64,000 nt of DNA, taken from Bacteroidota bacterium. Lineage in GTDB: Bacteria > Bacteroidota > Bacteroidia > Chitinophagales > BACL12. A model generated the notes under the pieces. The model did not search any database, had not been told where the DNA came from, and worked only from the letters and a program-made list of their open reading frames with translations. The DNA lies in assembly GCA_016718035.1 (NCBI GenBank), contig JADKEK010000005.1:317314-381313 (forward strand), given 5' to 3'. This document shows, one piece after another, positions 47,578-55,101 of the stretch (positions are counted from its first letter, which is position 1; the number at the start of each line of letters is the position of its first letter). A program made the position numbers and the translations under genes.

Positions 47578-47600
47578 GCCTGTCTGCCGCTAGGCAGGTC
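47578..47600. repeat. Small palindromic repeat element
   Basis: An imperfect inverted repeat with CTGCC and GGCAG arms around four bases (within CCTGTCTGCCGCTAGGCAGG). Similar elements are scattered in Bacteroidota genomes. It lies between the dioxygenase and GxxExxY genes and could act as a hairpin. Confidence 0.4.
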
Positions 47601-47602
47601 AC

Positions 47603-48121
47603 TTATTTTGGCGGTTCCATCACAAACCCGCAGTTATCGCAGGTGCGGAGGTCGAGGTTTTCGTAAAAGGAATTCATAATAGCCGGCAACTGATTCACAA
47701 TATCTTTTAACGGAAAAGTTTCTTCATGTAATTTGTGATTACATTTTTCACAAAACCACATACATGAATCAAATTCTTTTTCAGTGCGGTAACGTTCAAT
47801 TACTAATCCAATAGTATTTGCCGGGCGACGTGGAGAATGTGGAACATTAGGTGGCAGTAAAAACATATCACCTTCTTTAATCACAATTTCTCTTGCTTTG
47901 CCGTCTTCCTGAATACCAACCGTGATATCTCCTTCCAATTGATAAAATAATTCTTCCCCATCTTCAAAATGGTAATCTTTCCTTGAGTTTGGTCCGCCAA
48001 CTACCATTACTATGAAATCTTCGTTGGCTTTAAATATCTGCTGATTACCTACCGGAGGTTTTAATAAATGACGATTTTCGTCTATCCATTTCTTCAAATT
48101 AAAAGGTGCCGCTACTGCCAT
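47603..48121 (-). CDS. nbaC: 3-hydroxyanthranilate 3,4-dioxygenase
   Basis: 172 residues, full length for the bacterial enzyme. Iron ligands H51, E57 and H95 lie in YHFEDGEELFYQ and PPNVPHSPRRP. A second, rubredoxin-like iron site is present as C124/C127 (WFCEKC) and C161/C164 (RTCDNC), as in the Cupriavidus enzyme. It opens the ring of 3-hydroxyanthranilate to the substrate of ACMSD. It is transcribed divergently from the SDR gene, with only 41 nt between starts. Confidence 0.95.
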   Translation of the reverse strand: MAVAAPFNLKKWIDENRHLLKPPVGNQQIFKANEDFIVMVVGGPNSRKDYHFEDGEELFYQLEGDITVGIQEDGKAREIVIKEGDMFLLPPNVPHSPRRPANTIGLVIERYRTEKEFDSCMWFCEKCNHKLHEETFPLKDIVNQLPAIMNSFYENLDLRTCDNCGFVMEPPK

Positions 48122-48162
48122 AACTTTGATTGTTTAATTTTGAAGTAAATTTATAAAGAATA

Positions 48163-48954
48163 ATGAATATCAGTTTAAACAATTTTAATGCAATAGTGTG
48201 CGGCAGCACTCAGGGAATTGGCAAGGCATGTGCTTTAGAACTCGCTTCACTAGGCGCAGAAGTAATTTTAGTTGCCCGCGATGAAAAGAAATTGCAAGCA
48301 GTAGTAAATGAACTGCCATCCTCGGCTGGACAGCAACACCAATATATTGTGGCGGACTTTTCCTCCCCTGAAACATTAAAATCTGCTGTTCATCTGTTTT
48401 TACACTCTTATAATAAGCCCGTTCATATTTTAGTAAACAATACTGGTGGTCCGGCTGCTGGCAAAATAAGTGAGGCTGCAGAAGCACAGTTTTTAGCCGC
48501 ATTTGATGCCCATTTAATTGGTAATCACATCATGGCAATGGCTGTAATTCCGGGTATGAAATCTGCCGGTTATGGTCGTATCATTAATATTATCAGCACA
48601 TCAGTAAAAGCTCCACTGCCCAATTTGGGGGTGAGTAATACTATTCGCGCTGCCGTTGCCAACTGGAGTAAAACTATGGCCAACGAGCTTGGGGAATTTA
48701 ATATCACCGTAAATAATGTGCTCCCGGGTGCCACTAAAACCGAACGTTTAACGGGAATAATCAGCAATAACGCAGCTAAAAACAACAGTTCCGAAGATGT
48801 TATCGCCCAAAAAATGATAGCGGAAATACCCATGAAACGCTTTGGTGAAGCCACTGAAATAGCCAATGCCGTAGCCTTTCTGGCATCGCCGGCAGCTGCC
48901 TATATCAATGGCATCAACCTCCCTGTGGATGGGGGTCGTACAGCAAACCTTTAA
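48163..48954 (+). CDS. Atypical short-chain dehydrogenase/reductase
   Basis: 263 residues with a Rossmann fold: nucleotide-binding CGSTQGIGKA, NNTGG and strand IINIISTS. The catalytic Y-x3-K of classical SDRs is replaced: the segment reads LGVSNTIRAAV, so tyrosine and lysine are both missing, a pattern shared by an atypical SDR subgroup with S-x3-R. The end INGINLPVDGG is normal. It sits beside kynurenine genes and may work in this pathway; the substrate is unknown and classical activity should not be assumed. Confidence 0.85.
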   Translation: MNISLNNFNAIVCGSTQGIGKACALELASLGAEVILVARDEKKLQAVVNELPSSAGQQHQYIVADFSSPETLKSAVHLFLHSYNKPVHILVNNTGGPAAGKISEAAEAQFLAAFDAHLIGNHIMAMAVIPGMKSAGYGRIINIISTSVKAPLPNLGVSNTIRAAVANWSKTMANELGEFNITVNNVLPGATKTERLTGIISNNAAKNNSSEDVIAQKMIAEIPMKRFGEATEIANAVAFLASPAAAYINGINLPVDGGRTANL

Positions 48955-49004
48955 TGGTCAGCAAGTCGCTTCCAAACAGGTTTGCACCATTTGTTTATTA
49001 CAAA

Positions 49005-49511
49005 TTAATGATGATGTCCGCCGGGTCCATGTACATGGCCGTGCTCAATCTCTTCTTGAGAAGCTTCGCGGATGTCCAGAATTTCACCTTTAAAATGCAG
49101 GTTAACTCCGGCAAGTGGATGGTTGAAATCCAGCAATACCTCTGCTTCGCCAACTTCAGCAACACGGGCCCTAACAAGGTGACCACCCTGATCGCGTAAG
49201 TTAATTACTTTATCTACCTCAAGCAGGTCGTCAGCCAATTGGCCGTCGATCATAAAAATATCCTTAGGCACATACTCCATGGCAGTTTCATCGAACTCGC
49301 CATAAGCATTTGCAGACAGGATTTGGAATTCAAAATTGCTTCCAATGAGTTTACCCTCAAGATTTGACTCAAACTCAGGCAGTAAGCCGCCTGCGCCGAA
49401 AAGAAACACGAATGGCTGATCGGCTTTAACCACTTCGATGAGGTCTCCGCTTACATTATCTTCCCGCAATTCATACGTTAGGGAAACCACTTTGTTTTTT
49501 GAAATTGACAT
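49005..49511 (-). CDS. slyD: SlyD-type FKBP peptidyl-prolyl isomerase
   Basis: 168 residues. FKBP strands (KVVSLTYELRE, VFLFGAGGLLPEFE), the IF chaperone insert (FDETAMEYVPKDIF, VRARVAEVG), and return to FKBP (DFNHPLAGVNLHF). The tail HGHVHGPGGHHH is the histidine-rich metal-binding end of SlyD. It folds proteins and can deliver nickel. A TACCTTTG -7 box (49534-49541, minus) lies 22 nt before the start. Confidence 0.93.
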   Translation of the reverse strand: MSISKNKVVSLTYELREDNVSGDLIEVVKADQPFVFLFGAGGLLPEFESNLEGKLIGSNFEFQILSANAYGEFDETAMEYVPKDIFMIDGQLADDLLEVDKVINLRDQGGHLVRARVAEVGEAEVLLDFNHPLAGVNLHFKGEILDIREASQEEIEHGHVHGPGGHHH

Positions 49512-49533
49512 GACTTAAATTTTGTTAAGGCGC

Positions 49534-49541
49534 CAAAGGTA
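49534..49541 (-). promoter_or_regulatory. -7 box of slyD
   Basis: Minus-strand TACCTTTG, exact TAnnTTTG match, 22 nt before the ATG. No -33 TTG at the usual distance. Confidence 0.45.
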
Positions 49542-49649
49542 AGGATAAAATGCCGTTAATATCGCATGATTTTTGCTGTAAAGGGCGGTTGAAACGGGGT
49601 TTTCAAACCTATGATTAGGCAGTTTTGAGCAATATCATTACCCTTTATG

Positions 49650-49679
49650 TTGCTTAAACCCTAATAATCATTAGCTTTG
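49650..49679 (+). promoter_or_regulatory. Bacteroidota promoter for the PPIase operon
   Basis: TTG (49650-49652), 19 nt, TAGCTTTG (49672-49679): both elements match. Start of translation at 49725 gives a leader of about 40 nt. Confidence 0.65.
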
Positions 49680-49724
49680 CAGTCCCTTAATTCAATCAAA
49701 CCTATAAAATATAATTTATCACAT

Positions 49725-51686
49725 ATGAAAATGAACATTTTCAAGACTTTAATGCTGCTTGCAGGTTTACTGCTTATCACTTCTGTAAACGCACAATCAA
49801 CCGGTGGAAATGAGGTATTATTTACCGTTGCCGGACAACCAGTAACGAAGGAAGAATTCCTTTATGTTTACAAGAAAAACAATCCCGACAAACAAAACGA
49901 TTACTCTAAAGAAAGTTTAGATGAGTACCTCGATTTGTACATCAATTTCAAACTTAAAGTTGCAGAAGCTCGCGCAGAACGCATCGACACAACTGAAAAA
50001 GTTAGAGAAGAATTACAGAAATATGGCGACCAGTTAATTAAATCCAACTTCGATAAAGAAGTTTTGGAAGCTGCAGCTTTAAAAATGTATAACCGCCAAC
50101 AAAGCGAACGTTTGGTATATCATATTATGATTGCTATCGATGCTTCTGCTCCGGGAGCTGATACTACAGGTGCTATTAATAAATTAAAAGCAGCTGCAGA
50201 AAGATTAAAAAAGGGTGAAGATTTTGGCAAAGTAGCTGCTGAGGTTTCTACCGATAAAACAAATGCAACTGACCCTGGTTTAATAGGATGGATTACTGCA
50301 GGTCAAATTCCGGATGCCAATTTCGAAAATGCGGCTTTCGAAACACCCGTTGGTACTAATAGTAATATTGTTAAATCTAAATTCGGTTATCATATTATTA
50401 AAGTGGCTAAAGAACGTCCGTCTTCAGGAACAGTTACCGTTGCACATATATTAATTAAAACAGGTAAAGAAGCAAAACCTGAAGATATAACAAAAGCAAA
50501 AGTTAAAATTGATAGCCTTTATAATTTAGTAAAATCAAATCCTGCATCATTTGAAGAATTAGCAGGAAGATATTCTGAAGATAAAGTAAGCGCTGCCAAC
50601 GGCGGAAAATTAGAAGCATTTGGTACCGGTAAAATGGTGTTGCCTTTTCAGGAAGCTGCATTTGCATTAAAAAATCCTGGCGATATTGCTGCTCCTGTGC
50701 AAACTACCTTTGGCTACCATATCATCAAATTAATTGAGAAAAAACCTAACGGCACTTTCGCAGAAGTTAAAGATGAATTAAAAGGTAAAATCGAACGTTC
50801 ACCTGAATACAAAACTTTGCGCACCGATTTTGTTGAAAAAGTAAAAACAAAATATCCGTTTACTGAAAATTCAGAAGCTAAAAAAGAAATGTTGGCGAAA
50901 CTCGATTCTAGTTTTGTTAAAAATACATGGTTAATGAGCCAGGCTGCTAATATGAACAAAACAATGTTCTCTATTGGCAACCGCAACTTTACACAAAGCG
51001 ATATGGCTAGTTACCTGGAAATTAATCAGCGTGTTTCCCGCGATAAAAATATTGAAGAGAAATACAATAAATTATATACCCAGGCTTTAGAACAAACATT
51101 AATTGAGTACGACCTCAGCGAACGCAATATTGACTTTAAACGTTTATTGCAGGAATATCGCGATGGTTTACCATTATTTGCTATGCTTGAGCGCAAAATA
51201 TGGAGCAAAGGTTCAACCGATACAATTGGTTTGAAAAATTATTACGAAGCACACAAAAATGAATACATGTGGGAAGAAAGAATTGATGCCACTATTTATA
51301 CTTGTGCGGATGTAAAAACTGCCAAAGCTGTTCGCAAATTAGCAGGCAAAAATCAAAGTGATAAATCAATCATGGAGAAATTTAATGTTGATTCAACTGA
51401 ATTAGTTACTATCAAATCAGCATTATTTTTACCTGGTCAGGACAGCAATGTGGACTTATTAAATAAAACAGTTGGCATTGGAAGTGATATTTTAAACGCA
51501 AATGGTTCAATCACCTTTGTGAAAATAAATAAAATTGTTGCCCCGGCACCAAAAACACTTGATGAAGCAAGAGGTTATGTAATTTCTGCTTATCAGGATC
51601 AACTAGAAAAACAATGGATTGAAGAACTCCATAAAAAATATCCGGTTTCTGTAAATGAAAAGGTATTTAATTCAATGGTTCGATAA
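49725..51686 (+). CDS. Periplasmic parvulin-type peptidyl-prolyl isomerase
   Basis: 653 residues from the ATG at 49725 (signal peptide ending SVNAQ); a frame starting at 49677 would begin within the promoter. A chaperone N-terminal section (~25-120) precedes two parvulin domains: ~130-245 (LVYHIMIAID to KFGYHIIKVAK) and ~250-365 (VAHILIKTG to TFGYHIIKLIE). A long helical C-terminal domain follows (to 653). This is a PpiC/SurA-like outer-membrane folding factor. It starts a cluster of folding genes. Confidence 0.9.
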   Translation: MKMNIFKTLMLLAGLLLITSVNAQSTGGNEVLFTVAGQPVTKEEFLYVYKKNNPDKQNDYSKESLDEYLDLYINFKLKVAEARAERIDTTEKVREELQKYGDQLIKSNFDKEVLEAAALKMYNRQQSERLVYHIMIAIDASAPGADTTGAINKLKAAAERLKKGEDFGKVAAEVSTDKTNATDPGLIGWITAGQIPDANFENAAFETPVGTNSNIVKSKFGYHIIKVAKERPSSGTVTVAHILIKTGKEAKPEDITKAKVKIDSLYNLVKSNPASFEELAGRYSEDKVSAANGGKLEAFGTGKMVLPFQEAAFALKNPGDIAAPVQTTFGYHIIKLIEKKPNGTFAEVKDELKGKIERSPEYKTLRTDFVEKVKTKYPFTENSEAKKEMLAKLDSSFVKNTWLMSQAANMNKTMFSIGNRNFTQSDMASYLEINQRVSRDKNIEEKYNKLYTQALEQTLIEYDLSERNIDFKRLLQEYRDGLPLFAMLERKIWSKGSTDTIGLKNYYEAHKNEYMWEERIDATIYTCADVKTAKAVRKLAGKNQSDKSIMEKFNVDSTELVTIKSALFLPGQDSNVDLLNKTVGIGSDILNANGSITFVKINKIVAPAPKTLDEARGYVISAYQDQLEKQWIEELHKKYPVSVNEKVFNSMVR

Positions 51687-51692
51687 AATAAA

Positions 51693-52553
51693 TTGAGCTT
51701 AAAAAATGTTTACATAGCACTCGTATTAAGCACAGTGGTTCTTGGATGTAACAGGCATAAACCTGAAAAAGACCAGGAACCACTGGCTAGAGTGTACGAT
51801 AAATATTTATACGTTGCCGATATTCAGGGTCTCATCAACGATAAAACTTCTCCTGAAGACAGTGCCCGCATAGTTTCCGAATACGTCGAAAACTGGGTTA
51901 GACAAAATCTCATTTTACGCGTAGCAGAAGACAACCTGCAATCTGCACTCGCTAATATCAACAAACAAGCTGAAGCCTATAAAGAATCGTTGGTTATTTA
52001 TGCCTACGAGCGTCAATGGCTGGCCGAAAACCTCGATACCGTTGTATTAGACGATTCGATTCGCAGCTATTTTGATAACAACAAAAAGGACTTTACGCTA
52101 AAAACCGATATCTACCAACTGGCCTATGCAGTGGTTCCTGTGGAAGTTAAGTCGGCCGATTCTATACAATATTGGTTTTCAAGGGGTATTGAAAAATATC
52201 GACTGCCAATTGAACGTTACTGTGCAGCCAATTGCCAAAGTTTTTCGCTGAACAGTAACATTTGGTTGAATGAGGACGACTTGTTTAAATTGTTGCCTTA
52301 CGATATGTACGCCGGCGGTAAGTTTAGAACTAAAGGTATTGTGACTTATAGGGATACCAGTTTCAGGTATTTTGTTAAAGTAGATGATTTTCATTTGGCC
52401 GGAGATTTGGGTCCATTTGAATATCAGAAAAAAGGTATTAAAGAAATTATTATTAATAAACGGAAAATGGAGTTATTGGATAAAACCTATAAAGACATTT
52501 ATACCGAAGGATTAAAAAGAAATAACGCAGAATATATAAATAAAGAACAATGA
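51693..52553 (+). CDS. Lipoprotein in SurA cluster
   Basis: 286 residues starting at a TTG (51693), 6 nt after the PPIase stop. Signal II sequence with lipobox VVLGC, then an acidic helical protein (SEYVENWVRQNLILRVAEDNL) with no parvulin domain. The helical outline resembles the SurA N-terminal chaperone domain, and the middle LKTDIYQLAYAVVPVEV hints at a degenerate parvulin-like fold. Overlaps surA by 4 nt. Probably helps outer-membrane protein folding; inference from context. Confidence 0.75.
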   Translation: MSLKNVYIALVLSTVVLGCNRHKPEKDQEPLARVYDKYLYVADIQGLINDKTSPEDSARIVSEYVENWVRQNLILRVAEDNLQSALANINKQAEAYKESLVIYAYERQWLAENLDTVVLDDSIRSYFDNNKKDFTLKTDIYQLAYAVVPVEVKSADSIQYWFSRGIEKYRLPIERYCAANCQSFSLNSNIWLNEDDLFKLLPYDMYAGGKFRTKGIVTYRDTSFRYFVKVDDFHLAGDLGPFEYQKKGIKEIIINKRKMELLDKTYKDIYTEGLKRNNAEYINKEQ

Positions 52554-53902
52554 AAAAACCAATAATTACCTGTTTGTTTGCATTTATCAGCGCAATAGCA
52601 TTTGCTCAACCAACAGCAAATAAACCTATTGTAGATAAAATTGTGGGACAGGTTGGCGATAAAATAATTCTCATGAGCGAAATAGAATCATTCTATTTTG
52701 AACAATTGCAAAAAGGCGAAGTGCCGGAAGATTATCGCTGCCAGGTGATGCAGGAATTGGTTACCCAAAAACTAATGCTTATTCAGGCTGCAAAAGATAG
52801 TATTGAAGTAACTGATGATGAAGTAGAAAGTAATATCGAAAACCGTATTCGATATTTTATTTCGCTTTTCGGCTCTCAGGAGAAGATGGAAGAATTTTAT
52901 GGCAAATCGGTTCAGGAAATTAAAGAGGAATTTAGAGATGATGTGCGCAATTTATTATTAATTCAGCGCATGCAGGATAATATTTTTGGTGAAATGTCGG
53001 TATCGCCAACCGAGGTGAAAGCGTTTTATAATGCAATACCAAAAGATTCACTGCCATTAATTAATGCAGAAATTGAATATGCACAGTTGCTCATTATTCC
53101 GAAAGCCAATGCCGAACAAAAGGCCATCGCAAAACAAAAAGCAGAAGATATTAGAAAACGTATTATTGCAGGAGAAGATTTTTGTAGTCTTGCCAGTATT
53201 TATTCCGGCGATGGTTCAAAAGATGATTGCGGATTTTTAGGATGTGAACCACGTGAAAAATATGTTACCGAATTTTCTGCAGCGGCATTTAAATTACAAC
53301 CCGGCGAAATTTCTGAAATTGTTGAAACACAGTTCGGTTATCATATTATTAAAATGGATAGCCGTCAGGGCGACAAAGCTTGTTTGCGTCACATTTTAAT
53401 TATGCCACCGGTAACCAACCTCAATTTTGTTGCTGCGAATAAACAACTTGATAGTATCAGAGCGAATATCGTGGCAGGTAAATTAACTTTTTGTGAAGCA
53501 ACAAAAAAATACAGTGACGACGAAAACAGCAATAAAACTTGCGGTACTGTTGTTAATCCTCAAACAGGAGAAAGTACATTCGAAATTGCAGAATTGTCAC
53601 CGGACGATTATTACTCCATTGAAAATTTAAAACCAGGTGAAATTTCACAAGTATTACCCTACACCACTCAGGATGGTAAAAAAGCAATTCGCCTTATTAA
53701 ATTAATCGATCAGTCTGCGCCACACTCTTTAAATTTAAAAGATGATTACGCAAAAATCCAAAACGCTGCTATGTCGCAAAAACAAGTAGCTGTAATGCGC
53801 GACTGGGTGGAGGAAAAAGCTGAGAAAGAATATATTAAAGTAGACCCCGCATATAATAATTGTGGTAACCTAGATATATTATTGAATACGGTTAGTAAGT
53901 AA
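52550..53902 (+). CDS. surA: SurA-like peptidyl-prolyl isomerase
   Basis: 450 residues. Signal peptide (FAFISAIAFAQ), SurA N-terminal chaperone domain (~25-170, IVGQVGDKIILMSEIE), then two parvulin domains: ~175-275 (AEIEYAQLLIIP to QFGYHIIKMD) and ~280-385 (CLRHILIMPPV to GEISQVLPY). Extra cysteines occur (DFCSLASIYSGDGSKDDCGF), possibly disulfide bonded. It chaperones outer-membrane proteins. Start overlaps the lipoprotein stop. Confidence 0.93.
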   Translation: MKKPIITCLFAFISAIAFAQPTANKPIVDKIVGQVGDKIILMSEIESFYFEQLQKGEVPEDYRCQVMQELVTQKLMLIQAAKDSIEVTDDEVESNIENRIRYFISLFGSQEKMEEFYGKSVQEIKEEFRDDVRNLLLIQRMQDNIFGEMSVSPTEVKAFYNAIPKDSLPLINAEIEYAQLLIIPKANAEQKAIAKQKAEDIRKRIIAGEDFCSLASIYSGDGSKDDCGFLGCEPREKYVTEFSAAAFKLQPGEISEIVETQFGYHIIKMDSRQGDKACLRHILIMPPVTNLNFVAANKQLDSIRANIVAGKLTFCEATKKYSDDENSNKTCGTVVNPQTGESTFEIAELSPDDYYSIENLKPGEISQVLPYTTQDGKKAIRLIKLIDQSAPHSLNLKDDYAKIQNAAMSQKQVAVMRDWVEEKAEKEYIKVDPAYNNCGNLDILLNTVSK

Positions 53903-53919
53903 TGTTATAATGCGTTAAT

Positions 53920-53927
53920 TATTTTTG
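53920..53927 (+). promoter_or_regulatory. -7 box before second moxR
   Basis: TATTTTTG, exact TAnnTTTG match 41 nt before the moxR ATG; AT-rich surroundings make a chance match possible. Confidence 0.3.
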
Positions 53928-53968
53928 TTGCAGACAAATATTCAATTGATTTGTATTAATATAGCGGT

Positions 53969-54934
53969 ATGAAGGAATTTAAAAACGATGTGGAAGCTAT
54001 TGATGCCCTTTCGGCAGATTTTAAAAGGCTGAAGGCGGAAATAGGAAAAGTAATTATCGGCCAGGATGAAGTTGTGCAAAATGTTTTGATGAGCATTTTT
54101 GCCGACGGACATAGTTTGTTAGTAGGTGTTCCCGGTTTGGCTAAAACATTATTAATTAAAACCATTTCTGACGCTTTACATTTATCATTTAAACGTATCC
54201 AGTTTACACCCGATTTAATGCCGAGTGATATTACAGGTAGCGAAATTTTAGATGATAACCGCAACTTTAAATTTTTAAAAGGACCTGTTTTTGCGAATAT
54301 CATCCTTGCCGATGAGATCAACCGTACACCACCAAAAACACAAGCTGCATTATTAGAAGCCATGCAGGAAAAAAATGTGACCATTGGAGGGCATCTGCAT
54401 AAACTTGATTTACCGTTTTTTGTATTGGCTACACAAAACCCGATTGAACAGGAAGGAACCTATCCTTTGCCTGAAGCCCAGCTCGACAGGTTTATGTTTA
54501 ATATCATTTTAGACTACCCATCTTTTGAGGCTGAATTGAATATTGTTAAATCTACCACTACCGATACCAAAGCTACTTTATCGAAAATTATTGGGGGTGA
54601 AGAAATAATTGCATACCAGCATTTAATTCGTCGTATTCCAATTACTGACAATGTATTGAATTACGCCGTATCGTTGGTTGCGAAAACGCGTCCGAATACC
54701 GAAAAAGCAGATGCCAAGGCTACGCAATACCTCAGTTGGGGTGCCGGTCCGCGTGCATCACAATATTTAGTGCTTGGTGCAAAATGTCATGCGGCTATTA
54801 ATGGAAAATATGCTCCTGATATTGAAGATGTAAAGGCCGTGGCGCTCCCTGTGCTTCGTCACCGAATAGTGCGCAACTACAAAGCCGAAGCCGATGGCAT
54901 TGGGGTTGACGATTTGATTAAAGGCCTCTTATAA
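53969..54934 (+). CDS. MoxR-family AAA+ ATPase (second copy)
   Basis: 321 residues with Walker A GVPGLAKT, Walker B ILADEINR, sensor 1 TQNPIEQEGTYPLPEAQ and GAGPRASQYL. Differs from the Bat-operon copy at the N-terminus and elsewhere, and is not followed by a VWA gene; it lies 66 nt after surA. Its client is unknown; proximity to folding factors suggests an envelope role. Confidence 0.92.
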   Translation: MKEFKNDVEAIDALSADFKRLKAEIGKVIIGQDEVVQNVLMSIFADGHSLLVGVPGLAKTLLIKTISDALHLSFKRIQFTPDLMPSDITGSEILDDNRNFKFLKGPVFANIILADEINRTPPKTQAALLEAMQEKNVTIGGHLHKLDLPFFVLATQNPIEQEGTYPLPEAQLDRFMFNIILDYPSFEAELNIVKSTTTDTKATLSKIIGGEEIIAYQHLIRRIPITDNVLNYAVSLVAKTRPNTEKADAKATQYLSWGAGPRASQYLVLGAKCHAAINGKYAPDIEDVKAVALPVLRHRIVRNYKAEADGIGVDDLIKGLL

Positions 54935-55067
54935 TTTAGCCCAATTTAGATGTAAATCTGCACAGTTAACCATGTTGTAAACATGGCAAATTGGTGTTGT
55001 ACAAGCCTTAACGGGAACTTATCCCTGCTATTGGTGTTTTTATTAAATATTTAAGCTGCTAATTGAC

Positions 55068-55075
55068 TAAATTTG
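55068..55075 (+). promoter_or_regulatory. -7 box of purF-like gene
   Basis: TAAATTTG, exact TAnnTTTG match. It lies inside the longer reading frame (TTG 55063), so it supports the GTG at 55102 as the real start. Confidence 0.5.
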
Positions 55076-55101
55076 CGGTTCAATTTTCTGAAACATTTAT
55101 T

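Noticed and set aside
47578..47600. Possible CRISPR repeat or attachment site
   Set aside because: Only one copy is present in the window and no spacer-like spacing exists. It is better described as a scattered palindromic element.
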